A stretch of 64,000 nt of DNA from Rossellomorea vietnamensis (GCF_008180615.1 NZ_VTEH01000008.1:86443-150442); one strand, 5' to 3'; shown: positions 16,916-25,900, numbered from the stretch's first letter. Notes: a model not told the origin generated them from the letters alone. Numbers and translations: made by a program.

Positions 16916-17263
16916 GTGATAAAAGTGATATCTGATTTTTATTGTGAGGAAGTATTAAGCGGCAGAACGCCAGTAGAGAAAGTGGCTGAAACGGAAGATG
17001 TGCTGGCTTATCATCATACCAAGCCTTTTTATCCGGTACATATAGTAGCCATACCTAAAAAACATATAGCATCTTTGACTGAAATAGAAGAAAATGACCA
17101 CTCTATACTGCTGGAACTGATGATTGTCATTAAAGAAATAGCTGCCCAGGTTTTGGATGAGCACAAATCCTGCAAGGTGATAACAAATCTTGGGAAGTAT
17201 CAGGATTCAAAGCATCTCCACTGGCATATTGTTTCAGGGGAGCCACTGATACAAAAGCAATAA
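16916..17263 (+). CDS. HIT-family nucleotide-binding protein
   Basis: About 112-115 residues with the histidine triad HLHWHIV near the C-terminus (the central His is the nucleophile) and IPKKHIASL before it. HIT proteins hydrolyse or transfer nucleoside monophosphates from dinucleotides or AMP-conjugates. Start ambiguous: GTG at 16916 or GTG at 16925; the latter has AAAGGTG upstream. Probably cotranscribed with the preceding small membrane protein. The terminator at 17315 ends the unit. Confidence 0.85.
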   Translation: MIKVISDFYCEEVLSGRTPVEKVAETEDVLAYHHTKPFYPVHIVAIPKKHIASLTEIEENDHSILLELMIVIKEIAAQVLDEHKSCKVITNLGKYQDSKHLHWHIVSGEPLIQKQ

Positions 17264-17314
17264 CCCAGAAACCCACTTGTTAGCGGACCTGAAGTCCAAA
17301 GGTTTCTCAGTTCC

Positions 17315-17351
17315 AAACAGGTCCAGTGACTCACACTGGACCTGTTTTTTT
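17315..17351 (+). terminator. Strong terminator after the HIT gene
   Basis: The perfect stem AAACAGGTCCAGTG / CACTGGACCTGTTT is followed by T residues. Confidence 0.9.
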
Positions 17352-17537
17352 GATATCCTCTTATTGTTCATCTAATCGTCCTCCCTAAACTAACCGTTTT
17401 ATCAACTCTCACCTTAGTTCACCTGTTCTGTATTTTTAAATCCTATAAGCTCTTCAGTATTTTATAAAATGACCGATACTATAGCTAGATAGATATTATG
17501 AAAGTTAAATTATGTACAATGAACAGGGGTTGCGAGT

Positions 17538-18842
17538 ATGAAAATGGGGTTATTTAAAGGATCAAAGAAAACAGAAAAAAACAGCATGACAGCAGAAAAT
17601 ATAAAAGACCAAGTCCTGATTGAACTGGACTCTTCCAGCTATCTCAATCAATTAAAAATGATCGGAATGTCTGAAGAAGATTTATACTATATAAAAAGTC
17701 TTCAGCCTTCTGTCAGAGAAAATTTGGATGACATTGTTGATCAATTTTATAAAAACCTCAGCAATGAAGAAAGTCTTCTCCACATCATAAATGATAATAG
17801 TTCAATCGACAGGCTTAAGAAAACACTGCACCGCCATATCGATGAAATGTTTAATGGGGTGATTGACAACGACTTCATTGAAAAGAGGTTTGTCATTGCT
17901 CATGTTCATGTCAGAATCGGTCTAGAGCCAAAATGGTATATGTGCGCCTTTCAAGGCTTATACCAATCTCTTCTGAAAATAATTGACAGAAAAGATTGCA
18001 GCTTTGAGGAATACAAGAGGTATAATCTTGCTGTCTCCAGAATTTTAAACCTCGAACAGCAAATCGTCTTAGAAGCGTATGAGAAGGAAAACGACCGCAT
18101 CCGGTTGGAGGCAGAGAATGTTAAGAGTACTATGATCCAAAACGTGAACCGGAATGCTGAAGAACTAGCGGCTATCAGTGAGGAAACGAGTTCAGCCATC
18201 CAGGAAATTGTTCATAAATCCAGGGACATTGAGAGTGTGACACAACTTGGTTCCAAAATTGCCATAGAAACCGAGGAACAATCGAATGAGGGTAAGAATA
18301 AATTAAAAAAACTTGAAGCCGTCATGACAGAGGCAGATGGTAATATGAACAAAATCTCTAATGATATGGCACAGCTGATGACTTCTTCAAAGAAGATAGA
18401 ACAGATTGCTGTAATGGTGACATCTATTGCCGACCAAACCAATCTTCTTGCCCTGAACGCTGCCATTGAAGCAGCCCGAGCCGGAGAAAACGGAAAAGGT
18501 TTTGCTGTGGTAGCTGGAGAGGTTAGAAAACTAGCCGAAAATACGAAAGAAGCTGTTTCTCAAGTAGGTAACCTCATCAATGAAATTAATACTTCATCGA
18601 AGACTATGTCCTTGACACTTACTGAAATTAAGGATGGAATTCAATCCGGTGCTCTTGAAACAAAAGAAGCCAATGCATTCTTTGACAACATTCTCTCTTC
18701 CATGGTACAAGTTAAACAACAAAACTTGCAGATCGCCAGGGAAATGTCAGACTTGACGGAGATTTTCCAGGACATCAGTGGGGCGGTCCAACAAGTGGCT
18801 GTAACCTCAGATGAATTATCCACTGTAACCAGCAGCATTTAG
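17538..18842 (+). CDS. hemAT: Heme-based aerotaxis transducer HemAT
   Basis: A 434-residue soluble chemoreceptor: globin-coupled sensor domain (about 25-190) fused to a methyl-accepting signalling domain (about 195-434). The globin proximal His is His124 in AHVHVRIG, aligned with the B. subtilis heme ligand. The signalling hairpin tip reads [21 protein letters not shown], the CheA/CheW-contact consensus. HemAT binds O2 and steers swimming. There are no transmembrane helices, as expected. A second ATG at 17544 is possible. Sequence length matches B. subtilis HemAT (432). Confidence 0.93.
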   Translation: MKMGLFKGSKKTEKNSMTAENIKDQVLIELDSSSYLNQLKMIGMSEEDLYYIKSLQPSVRENLDDIVDQFYKNLSNEESLLHIINDNSSIDRLKKTLHRHIDEMFNGVIDNDFIEKRFVIAHVHVRIGLEPKWYMCAFQGLYQSLLKIIDRKDCSFEEYKRYNLAVSRILNLEQQIVLEAYEKENDRIRLEAENVKSTMIQNVNRNAEELAAISEETSSAIQEIVHKSRDIESVTQLGSKIAIETEEQSNEGKNKLKKLEAVMTEADGNMNKISNDMAQLMTSSKKIEQIAVMVTSIADQTNLLALNAAIEAARAGENGKGFAVVAGEVRKLAENTKEAVSQVGNLINEINTSSKTMSLTLTEIKDGIQSGALETKEANAFFDNILSSMVQVKQQNLQIAREMSDLTEIFQDISGAVQQVAVTSDELSTVTSSI

Positions 18843-18914
18843 AATTATGCTTTTAATATAGAAGATGTAAGAGACGCTTTTCTAAAAAAATCAGACTTTT
18901 TTTACGATTTTAAG

Positions 18915-18943
18915 TTGACTTCTCGCAAAAGTTGCGATATATT
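18915..18943 (+). promoter_or_regulatory. Sigma-A promoter of the thrS leader
   Basis: TTGACT, a 17-bp spacer, TATATT: a near-consensus vegetative promoter about 20 bases before the first T-box. Confidence 0.8.
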
Positions 18944-18959
18944 AATTTAAATTTATATG

Positions 18960-19200
18960 AAACGTCGATAAGGACACGAGTTTTTCTTGACCGGTTCACA
19001 GAGAGGGAAGGCATGGCTGAAAACTTCCTAATGCTGAAGGGGAAACTTACCGCCTTGGAGTTGTATTGAGGAACTTAAGTATTCAATACCGTATTGCTGC
19101 GATAAAGCACCATAAGCCGTCAAATTTTTGGCGGGAAGCTGGGTGGAACCACGGGTCCAAAACACACTCGTCCCTATTTAGGGATGCGTGTGTTTTTTGT
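18960..19200 (+). promoter_or_regulatory. T-box leader 1 (threonine) of thrS
   Basis: It holds the T-box GGGTGGAACCACGGG (TGGA at 19144-19147, fitting a U discriminator base) and a terminator ACACACTCGTCCC...GGGATGCGTGTGTTTTTT. The likely specifier is ACC at 19049-19051 in ACTTACCGCC, a threonine codon. Uncharged tRNA-Thr should promote readthrough. Confidence 0.9.
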
Positions 19201-19221
19201 TTTCAAAATAAATAAGCATAG

Positions 19222-19467
19222 CGATGATAAGGACACGAGTTTTTTCAAAACGGTTTACAGAGAGGGAAGGCAAGGCTGAAAACTTCCTAACGCAGATGAA
19301 AACACTTACCGCCTTTGAGCCGCATTGGTGAACATGGAAGTAATCAATGCCGCAGATGCTGCGATAAAGCATGAATGAAGCCGTCAGTTTTTCTGGCGGG
19401 AAGCTGGGTGGAACCGCGGGTCAACACACACTCGTCCCTTTTTGAGGGATGGGTGTGTTTTTTTTAT
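19222..19467 (+). promoter_or_regulatory. T-box leader 2 (threonine) of thrS, tandem copy
   Basis: A second complete leader repeating GATAAGGACACGAGTTTT, AGAGAGGGAAGGCA and CTTACCGCC (ACC at 19308-19310), then GGGTGGAACCGCGGG (TGGA at 19409-19412) and its own terminator with an eight-T run. Both terminators must be bypassed for thrS expression. Confidence 0.9.
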
Positions 19468-19494
19468 TTTTCATATAAAAGGAGTGGAGAAGAT

Positions 19495-21411
19495 ATGAGT
19501 GAAAGTGAAATACTCATCACGTTTCCAGATGGACAGAAAAAAAGTTTCCCCGCGGGAATATCATTATCCGAGATAGCGCAATCGATCAGCCCCAGCTTGA
19601 AGAAAAAATCAGCAGCAGGCAAGGTGAATGGTGATCTGTATGATTTAAATCGTCCCATTGATGAAGATGCTCGGATAGAGTTGCTGAGTTTAGCTTCAGC
19701 TGAGGGGATCAAATTGATCAGACACAGCGCAGCTCACTTAATGGCTCAAGCACTCAAAAGACTTCATGGACATTTACATTTAGGTGTTGGTCCAGTAATT
19801 GAAAATGGCTTCTATTATGATGTAGAACTGGATCACACTATTTCTCAGTCAGATTTAGAAAAAATTGAGAAGGAAATGAAAACACTCATCGCTGAAAATC
19901 ATCCTATTCTCCGGAAAGAAGTTTCAAGAGAAGAAGCGAGGGACTTGTTTTCTAAAGACCCATTAAAATTAGAACTGCTAGAAGAGATTCCTTCTGGAGA
20001 AGAAATCACTGTCTACAAGCAAGGTGAATTTATAGATCTATGCAGGGGGCCTCATTTGCCTTCGACTGGTGCAATAAAACATTTTAAATTGACTCATGTT
20101 TCGGGTGCATACTGGCGAGGAGACAGCAATAACAAAGTACTTCAGCGAATTTACGGAGTCGCATTCACGTCTAGAGAAGAGATGGAAGAATACTTTCATT
20201 TTCAAAAAGAAGCCCAGAAACGGAATCACCGCAAGCTCGGCAGTGAGCTGGAGCTCTTCATGTTCTCCGAGGAGGCACCGGGTATGCCGTTTTACTTGAA
20301 TAATGGACAAAAAATCCGAAATGAACTTCAGTTTTTTCTAAGGCAGCTTCAACATTCTTTTGACTATGAGGAAGTTCAGACACCGATTATGATGAACCGA
20401 AAACTCTGGGAACAATCAGGGCATTGGGATCATTACAAGGACAATATGTATTTCTCAAAAGTTGATGACCAGAATTTCGCCCTGAAGCCGATGAATTGCC
20501 CAGGTCATATGCTGATCTATAAAGATAAATTACATTCCTACAGAGATCTGCCTATTCGGATGGCAGAGTTCGGGCAAGTACACCGCCATGAATTCAGCGG
20601 TGCATTGAACGGAATGCTGCGGGTAAGGACATTCTGCCAGGATGATGCTCACATATTTGTGACACCTCAGCAAATAGAAGAAGAAATTACTTCAGCCTTG
20701 AAACTGATAGACTATGTATACAAAACATTCGGTTTTGAATACAGTATTGAACTTTCTACTCGTCCGGAAGATTACATGGGAGAAGAAGCTCTCTGGGATA
20801 AAGCTGAAGATTCTCTCAAAAATGTCCTGAATGTCCTGGGATATAATTACTCTATCAATGAGGGAGATGGTGCCTTCTATGGACCTAAGATCGACATCCA
20901 TATCAAGGATGCCCTAAAAAGAAGCCATCAGTGTGCCACTGTTCAGTTGGATTTCCAAATGCCTGAGAAATTTGATTTGCACTATATCGATGAGCATAAT
21001 GAAAAAGTCAGACCGGTTGTCATCCATCGCGCGGTCTTCGGTTCCATAGACCGCTTCCTCGGCATTCTTATCGAACATTTCGCAGGAGCGTTCCCAGTTT
21101 GGCTGGCACCAGTGCAAGTCAAGGTAATTCCGGTTTCTAACAAACATCATCAAGAATATGCTGCTAAGGTCTTCAGCAGGTTGAAACAAGAAGGCGTTCG
21201 AGTAGAACTGGATTCCCGGGATGAAAAGATCGGTTACAAAATGAGAGAGGCTCAAATGAAAAAGATTCCTTGCATTCTGGTCATCGGAGATAAAGAAGCT
21301 CAAAAAGAAACTGTGAATGTGCGGAGATACCAAAGTAATGAAACAAACGAAGTCTCCCTGGATCAATTTTTATCTTCCATCAATAATGAGATTCTTGAAA
21401 AAAGCCTATGA
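19495..21411 (+). CDS. thrS: Threonyl-tRNA synthetase
   Basis: A 638-residue class II synthetase. The N-terminal TGS domain (about 1-62) and editing domain (HSAAHLMAQALKRL, with the H-x-x-x-H zinc-like motif) come first. The catalytic core follows: motif 2 near MRVRTFCQDDAHIF-type sequence (here GMLRVRTFCQDDAH), the active-site Zn ligands Cys and His in MNCPGHMLIYK, then motif 3 GSIDRFLGILIEH. The anticodon-binding domain is C-terminal. ATG 19495 follows AAAGGAG; the frame is open into the T-box but that part is leader RNA. Confidence 0.96.
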   Translation: MSESEILITFPDGQKKSFPAGISLSEIAQSISPSLKKKSAAGKVNGDLYDLNRPIDEDARIELLSLASAEGIKLIRHSAAHLMAQALKRLHGHLHLGVGPVIENGFYYDVELDHTISQSDLEKIEKEMKTLIAENHPILRKEVSREEARDLFSKDPLKLELLEEIPSGEEITVYKQGEFIDLCRGPHLPSTGAIKHFKLTHVSGAYWRGDSNNKVLQRIYGVAFTSREEMEEYFHFQKEAQKRNHRKLGSELELFMFSEEAPGMPFYLNNGQKIRNELQFFLRQLQHSFDYEEVQTPIMMNRKLWEQSGHWDHYKDNMYFSKVDDQNFALKPMNCPGHMLIYKDKLHSYRDLPIRMAEFGQVHRHEFSGALNGMLRVRTFCQDDAHIFVTPQQIEEEITSALKLIDYVYKTFGFEYSIELSTRPEDYMGEEALWDKAEDSLKNVLNVLGYNYSINEGDGAFYGPKIDIHIKDALKRSHQCATVQLDFQMPEKFDLHYIDEHNEKVRPVVIHRAVFGSIDRFLGILIEHFAGAFPVWLAPVQVKVIPVSNKHHQEYAAKVFSRLKQEGVRVELDSRDEKIGYKMREAQMKKIPCILVIGDKEAQKETVNVRRYQSNETNEVSLDQFLSSINNEILEKSL

Positions 21412-21417
21412 ACAGCC

Positions 21418-21448
21418 AGCCGTCTTTCTCTAAAAAGGCGGCTTTTCT
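21418..21448 (+). terminator. Terminator after thrS
   Basis: AGCCGTCTTT pairs with AAAGGCGGCT, followed by TTTTCTT. Confidence 0.7.
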
Positions 21449-21524
21449 TGAGAATAAAAAACAATCGCAAAAAGAAAAAGGAATCCTTCCGCTTTTGGAG
21501 AATTTACTTACGGGAGGGATTCTT

Positions 21525-22193
21525 ATGCAATTAACAGAAAGATGGAGTGCAGTCGATGAATATTTCAGCGGAAAACTGCATGGTACTGATACCTTAATGG
21601 AATCAATTTTACAAAGAAATCGTGAAGAGGGACTGCCTTCGATTGATGTATCACCGAATCAGGGGAAATTTCTCCACTTACTTGTAAAACTTAAAGGTCC
21701 CAGAAGGATTTTAGAGATTGGGACCTTGGGCGGCTACAGCAGTGTCTGGATGGCGAGGGCACTTCCTGAAGACGGCGAGCTGCTTTCATTAGAATTCAGC
21801 GAGAAACACGCTGCTGTCGCCAACGATAACATCAGATTGGCGGGATTGGAAAACAAGGTGAATATATTGACAGGACCTGCATTGGATACACTGCCGACAC
21901 TGCAGGATAAAGGTTATGATCATTTCGATTTTATCTTCATTGACGCCGATAAATCCAATAATCCTCATTATTTTCAATGGGCTATGAAGCTTTCCAGACC
22001 CGGGACAGTGATTATTGTAGACAATGTCGTACGAAAAGGGAACATTGTCGAGGAGGAAAGTGAGGATCCGAACATCACTGGCACAAGAGAGATGTTCGAG
22101 CTTTTATCAGAAGATTCCCGAATAGACAGTACTGGTATCCAGACGGTCGGCAGTAAAGGATACGATGGACTTGTCTTTGGAATCGTGAAATAA
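21525..22193 (+). CDS. SAM-dependent O-methyltransferase (class I, catechol-type)
   Basis: A 222-residue protein of the cation-dependent O-methyltransferase family. Motif I LEIGTLGGYSSVWMA binds S-adenosylmethionine; FDFIFIDADKSNNPHYFQWA gives the metal-ligand Asp residues; VDNVVRKGNI is the third motif. The usual substrates are catechols or similar hydroxylated aromatics; the natural one is unknown. ATG 21525 has CGGGAGG upstream. A GNAT gene follows 18 bp downstream, so the two are probably cotranscribed. Confidence 0.87.
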   Translation: MQLTERWSAVDEYFSGKLHGTDTLMESILQRNREEGLPSIDVSPNQGKFLHLLVKLKGPRRILEIGTLGGYSSVWMARALPEDGELLSLEFSEKHAAVANDNIRLAGLENKVNILTGPALDTLPTLQDKGYDHFDFIFIDADKSNNPHYFQWAMKLSRPGTVIIVDNVVRKGNIVEEESEDPNITGTREMFELLSEDSRIDSTGIQTVGSKGYDGLVFGIVK

Positions 22194-22211
22194 GCCGGCA
22201 GGAGGAACACA

Positions 22212-22667
22212 ATGATCAGACTAGTACCAATGACCTCTGAGGAATTCGAACAGTTCTTGGAGAGGTCTGTTAAAAACTATGCAGAACAAAAAACAGAAGC
22301 GGGAAATTGGACAGAGGAAGAAGCACTTGAAAATTCCAAAAGTGATTTTCAGCGGCTTCTTCCTGAGAGGGAGAATTCTATCGATAACCGTATGTTTACC
22401 ATCTGGAAAGATGAAAAATCTGTAGGCTCTATCTGGATTGCCAAAATTGCAGAAGATACAGGATATATTTATGATATCTATATTGATCCGGATCAACAGG
22501 GTAAAGGCTATGGCAAGCAGGCAATGCTGGAGATAGAGAAAGTGGCAAAAGATTTGGGCTTCAGTAAAATAGATCTTCATGTTTTCGGCCATAATCGCAA
22601 AGCTAGGAATCTATACGAAATGTTAGACTACGAAGTCACCAATGTCATTATGTCTAAAAAAATATAG
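22212..22667 (+). CDS. GNAT-family N-acetyltransferase
   Basis: A 151-residue single GNAT domain. The acetyl-CoA loop is in DPDQQGKGYGKQAML near residue 95, preceded by the strand YIYDIYI, and the C-terminal NRKARNLYEMLDYE is characteristic. The substrate is unknown. GGAGG lies before the ATG. It ends with a strong terminator. Confidence 0.85.
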   Translation: MIRLVPMTSEEFEQFLERSVKNYAEQKTEAGNWTEEEALENSKSDFQRLLPERENSIDNRMFTIWKDEKSVGSIWIAKIAEDTGYIYDIYIDPDQQGKGYGKQAMLEIEKVAKDLGFSKIDLHVFGHNRKARNLYEMLDYEVTNVIMSKKI

Positions 22668-22674
22668 TATTAAA

Positions 22675-22708
22675 GAAACCACCAGCCGTGTGCTGGTGGT
22701 TTCTATTT
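22675..22708 (+). terminator. Terminator after the GNAT gene
   Basis: Perfect stem GAAACCACCAGC / GCTGGTGGTTTC. Confidence 0.85.
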
Positions 22709-22882
22709 GCAGGGTTGAGACGAACCAGTTAAAGCAGAATGCAGCACATACAATGATTTTACCTTTGGAGCAACCACGGAAATGGATCAAAATAAGTATA
22801 AAAAATTTATAAAACTTCAAAAGATGCAAAGCATGTGGTGAAAAAAAATCTTATAATCCTGCAATTTTTATTGAATTTTTAC

Positions 22883-22912
22883 TTGACGTTTCAGGCGGAG
22901 ACCTTGTATAGT
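22883..22912 (+). promoter_or_regulatory. Promoter of the Tyr T-box operon
   Basis: TTGACG, 18-bp spacer, TATAGT. The start point would fall near 22919-22922, just before the 8-bp tandem repeats. Confidence 0.7.
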
Positions 22913-22928
22913 CTATATATACTTTATC

Positions 22929-22968
22929 GCATAAAAGCATAAAAGCGTAGAAGCGTTAAAGCGAAAAA
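22929..22968 (+). repeat. Five tandem 8-bp units at the 5' end of the T-box transcript
   Basis: Units GCATAAAA, GCATAAAA, GCGTAGAA, GCGTTAAA, GCGAAAAA follow one another between the promoter and the T-box stem I. Confidence 0.75.
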
Positions 22969-22984
22969 GTTATTGAAAATTCAA

Positions 22985-23198
22985 TTACATAAATGACAGT
23001 GTACGGAAGCAGTAGCAGGTAAGTTAGCAGCAGCAGAGACTGAATGGTTGGTGAAAGTTCAGGCAGCTTACAGGTGAATTACACCGGACGTTTTACTGTC
23101 ACTCAATGAAGTGGCTGGAAAAGATAGATATGTCTTTTCCAACAACAAGGGTGGTAACGCGGAGCTCCTTCGTCCCTTATGGGTGAAGGGCTTTTTTG
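22985..23198 (+). promoter_or_regulatory. T-box riboswitch with tyrosine (TAC) specifier
   Basis: Stem I closes with GACAGT (22995-23000) against ACTGTC (23095-23100). The specifier loop has AGTA (23011-23014) opposite GAA (23076-23078); one base later comes TAC (23080-23082), followed by A. Apical AGAGA and GGTTGGTGAAAG motifs are present. The T-box AAGGGTGGTAACGCGG carries TGGT (23152-23155), which matches an A73 discriminator such as that of tRNA-Tyr. A terminator (CCTTCGTCCC...GGGTGAAGG, T6) follows. Confidence 0.88.
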
Positions 23199-23225
23199 TA
23201 TTCTTTTTTAAAAGGAGGCAGGAAT

Positions 23226-24497
23226 ATGGCAGCAGAAAAAGAGAAAATTCCATTAAAATTTCACAGAATGAGTGGAGTAGAACAATACGCAGGCTTAGAT
23301 GACTTCTTAAGCCGGCTTCACTTTAGAAGAGAAGTTAAGTCATTCTCAAATTCAGAAATACCTATAGAGATTATTAAAAATGCTATAAAGGCAGCAGGTA
23401 CCTCTCCATCAGGTGCCAATCAGCAGCCCTGGTCGTTTGTATTGGTTTCTGAGCCTAAAGTAAAAACTCAGATAATAAACGAAGTCAGGAGTGAAACCCG
23501 AACACTGGAACAAGCACCCTATATTGTTGTCTTGCTAAAACAGAAGTATGGACAGGAGAAGGATGATTCTGGGAAGACCGTTAAGGTAAAGCACTATTAC
23601 CCAAATGAATCCGTTGGGATTTGCGGAGGTTTCTTCATAACAGCCTTAAATCAAGCGGGTCTTCATTATAACTTGCACAAACCCGTCAAATCATTGTCAT
23701 CCATTCTCCAACGTCCTGAAAATGAAGAACCCTTTATGGTATTTTCCATAGGGATAGCAGACGAATGGGAAGATAAAAAGCTTCATAATCTGCAAGATTT
23801 CGTATCCTTTGATTTTGAAATAGGGTCTGGAAAATTCGAGATGTCAGCAGAGCCATCCCATGAACCTGGTCCAACTCTTTCCTCAGCAGATTACTATGAC
23901 AGAATTAAAAAGCGTCGGAATGTAAGGGACTTTTCTCAAGAAGAGATTCCCGCTCCTCTTCTAACAAAGGCATTCCGGGCACTGTACTCCAGTCCTTTCT
24001 CTGATTCCTATAGGTTTGCGGTTATATCCAATGAGGAGACGAAAGCATTGATCAGGGATAAGGCGGAAGAAGAGGAAAAGAAATTTTATGAAGAGAAAAT
24101 CACTAATGACTGGAGAGATGTACTGAAGCCGCTCGGTACAAACTGGAAAAAAGCCCATTTGACAGATGCACCCTATCTTATCATTGGGTTTAAAATTACT
24201 AACGATATGGGTCAAGATTCATTGGCTTGTGACAAAAACCGGCCGATTGTTTCCTCAGCTGTCAATACCGGCATCCTGATGAGTGCCATCCATCATGCCA
24301 ATCTTTGTATGCTGACCCATACACCGAGTCCGATGGTGTTCCTGAGGGACCTTCTCCATAGGCCAAAAAACGAAGTGCCCATTGTAGTGATTCCAGTCGG
24401 ATATCCAGCTGACCAGTGTCAGGTGCCGAATATAAGCAAGAAACCACTGAAAGACATTTTAACAACTTTAACAGAAAGCGAAGGTGAACCATCATGA
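23226..24497 (+). CDS. Fused two-domain nitroreductase, iodotyrosine-deiodinase-like
   Basis: A 423-residue flavoprotein with two nitroreductase-fold domains (about 25-180 and 222-414), both resembling iodotyrosine deiodinase (IYD). Domain 1 keeps FRREVKSF, SPSGANQQPW (60-69) and KHYYPNESVGI. Domain 2 keeps KRRNVRDF (229-236), a lid-like EEEEKKFYEE...TNWKK (281-309), THTPSP and IPVGYP. Domain 1 lacks the lid and domain 2 lacks the PSGAN loop. IYD enzymes normally work as homodimers with FMN at the interface, so I infer an intramolecular pseudo-dimer with perhaps one complete site. Likely reaction: reductive dehalogenation of halotyrosine to tyrosine. ATG 23226 follows AAAGGAGG. It lies behind the Tyr T-box. 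Confidence 0.82.
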   Translation: MAAEKEKIPLKFHRMSGVEQYAGLDDFLSRLHFRREVKSFSNSEIPIEIIKNAIKAAGTSPSGANQQPWSFVLVSEPKVKTQIINEVRSETRTLEQAPYIVVLLKQKYGQEKDDSGKTVKVKHYYPNESVGICGGFFITALNQAGLHYNLHKPVKSLSSILQRPENEEPFMVFSIGIADEWEDKKLHNLQDFVSFDFEIGSGKFEMSAEPSHEPGPTLSSADYYDRIKKRRNVRDFSQEEIPAPLLTKAFRALYSSPFSDSYRFAVISNEETKALIRDKAEEEEKKFYEEKITNDWRDVLKPLGTNWKKAHLTDAPYLIIGFKITNDMGQDSLACDKNRPIVSSAVNTGILMSAIHHANLCMLTHTPSPMVFLRDLLHRPKNEVPIVVIPVGYPADQCQVPNISKKPLKDILTTLTESEGEPS

Positions 24498-25852
24498 AAA
24501 ATGGATTAAAACGAGAATTAGGAAAATGGCACGGTTACGCTTTGATGATCGGCGGCATGGTCGGTTCCGGAATATTTGTAGTAACAGGTGAAGCGGGAGC
24601 ACAGGCTGGTCCTTCAGTGCCTTTTGGCTATGTAGTACTATTACCAGTACTATTGTGTTCAGCACTCGCTTACTTGATCTTTATGAGCACTCCGCTTGGA
24701 AACAGTCCCGGTGGCGCTTATGTTCATATCAGCCGTACCTTCAATAACTACTTTGCCGGATTCCTATTCATGTGGTTTCAGTACATCGCTTTGCTCGGCG
24801 TAATGGCCATCATGGCGATTTCATTCGGCGACTACCTTTCAAGTGTAATAGGAGCAGGTAACACCGCCATCTTAGCAACCGTTTTGCTGCTTGTATTTTA
24901 CCTTTTGAATATTGTAGGGGTTAAATGGTTCGGTGTTGTACAGCTTGTCATGTCGGCCGTACTTTTCATCGCCATCCTTGTCCTGGTAGTACCTGGAGTA
25001 TTCTTTATTGAAACGGAAAACTTTTCACCTATGCTGCCAAATGGAGTGAGCGGGTTTATAGCCATCCTCCCATCCCTGTTCTTTGCTTACTTTGGTTTCG
25101 AGCAGCTGGCTCAAGCCGGCGGGGAAATGAAGGATCCGCAGAAAGCCATGCCAAGAACGATGCTGATAGGTTCATTCGCAACAGTCATCATTTATTTCTT
25201 GATTTCCATCGTAGCATTTGGTGTTATTCCATATGACCAGCTCGCTCAATCTCAAAGCGCCATGTTTGATGTTGCTTCAGTATACCTGCCTGCAGGGGGA
25301 AAATGGATTGTCATGGTCGGCATCATAATGGCCTTTGCGACAACGCTGAATTCCTTGGTAATGGTCGTTTCAAGGATTCTATTCGCCTTTGCGGAAGACC
25401 GGGTGATCCCGGTTGGAATTGCCAAAGTAAATAAACGCTTTAACACACCTCATATAGCGATTACAATCAACACAATCATTGTCCTGGGCCTTATATGGAC
25501 AAGAACACTGGATTACCTCTTAAACGTGTCATTGCAGGGAATGTTCCTGATGTACATCGGCCATGCCATTGCGATGATGGCATTGCCGTTCGTCAGGCCG
25601 GCATTATTCCAAAGTGCATTGATTAAACCAAAGCTGCCTTTGATAATCTGCTGCGGAGTCTTTTCTTTAAGTGTTCTGGTATTCTTCAGCTACACCCTGA
25701 TTTTCTCCGTCTTCAAGCTGTTACTGATCTGGTCTGCAGTCGGAGTGGTCATCTTTCTTTTTGGAAGAATACAAGGGAAGAACAAACAGTTTGATTATCA
25801 CAAGCAATTAGAAAGTGCCTGGCAGCAAGAAAGCATTTCACAGACTAATTAA
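24494..25852 (+). CDS. APC-family amino-acid permease (probable tyrosine or tyrosine-analogue uptake)
   Basis: A 452-residue protein with about 12 membrane helices. The first helix carries the APC consensus MIGGMVGSGIFVVTGEAG (G-S-G-I unwound region). FFAYFGFEQLAQAGGEMKDP is the conserved helix-6/loop segment. It overlaps the preceding gene by four bases (ATGA), so it is translationally coupled and shares the Tyr T-box. The substrate is inferred from that regulation. B. subtilis YvbW is a T-box-controlled permease of the same superfamily, so a permease under a T-box has precedent. Confidence 0.87.
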   Translation: MKNGLKRELGKWHGYALMIGGMVGSGIFVVTGEAGAQAGPSVPFGYVVLLPVLLCSALAYLIFMSTPLGNSPGGAYVHISRTFNNYFAGFLFMWFQYIALLGVMAIMAISFGDYLSSVIGAGNTAILATVLLLVFYLLNIVGVKWFGVVQLVMSAVLFIAILVLVVPGVFFIETENFSPMLPNGVSGFIAILPSLFFAYFGFEQLAQAGGEMKDPQKAMPRTMLIGSFATVIIYFLISIVAFGVIPYDQLAQSQSAMFDVASVYLPAGGKWIVMVGIIMAFATTLNSLVMVVSRILFAFAEDRVIPVGIAKVNKRFNTPHIAITINTIIVLGLIWTRTLDYLLNVSLQGMFLMYIGHAIAMMALPFVRPALFQSALIKPKLPLIICCGVFSLSVLVFFSYTLIFSVFKLLLIWSAVGVVIFLFGRIQGKNKQFDYHKQLESAWQQESISQTN

Positions 25853-25860
25853 AACAAAGA

Positions 25861-25900
25861 AAGAACCGGTTCTCCACAAGGGGATCCGGTTCTTTTTTTC
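25861..25900 (+). terminator. Terminator after the permease
   Basis: AGAACCGGTTC and its partner GATCCGGTTCT form a stem followed by seven T residues. Confidence 0.85.

Noticed and set aside
19375..19494. N-terminal extension of ThrS by 40 residues
   Set aside because: This is T-box and terminator RNA; ATG 19495 has the ribosome site and gives the family start.
23226..24497. Ordinary nitroreductase of the nitroaromatic-reducing type
   Set aside because: Both domains resemble iodotyrosine deiodinase more closely (PSGAN..PW, HYYPNES, VGYP, lid), and the Tyr T-box supports a tyrosine link.
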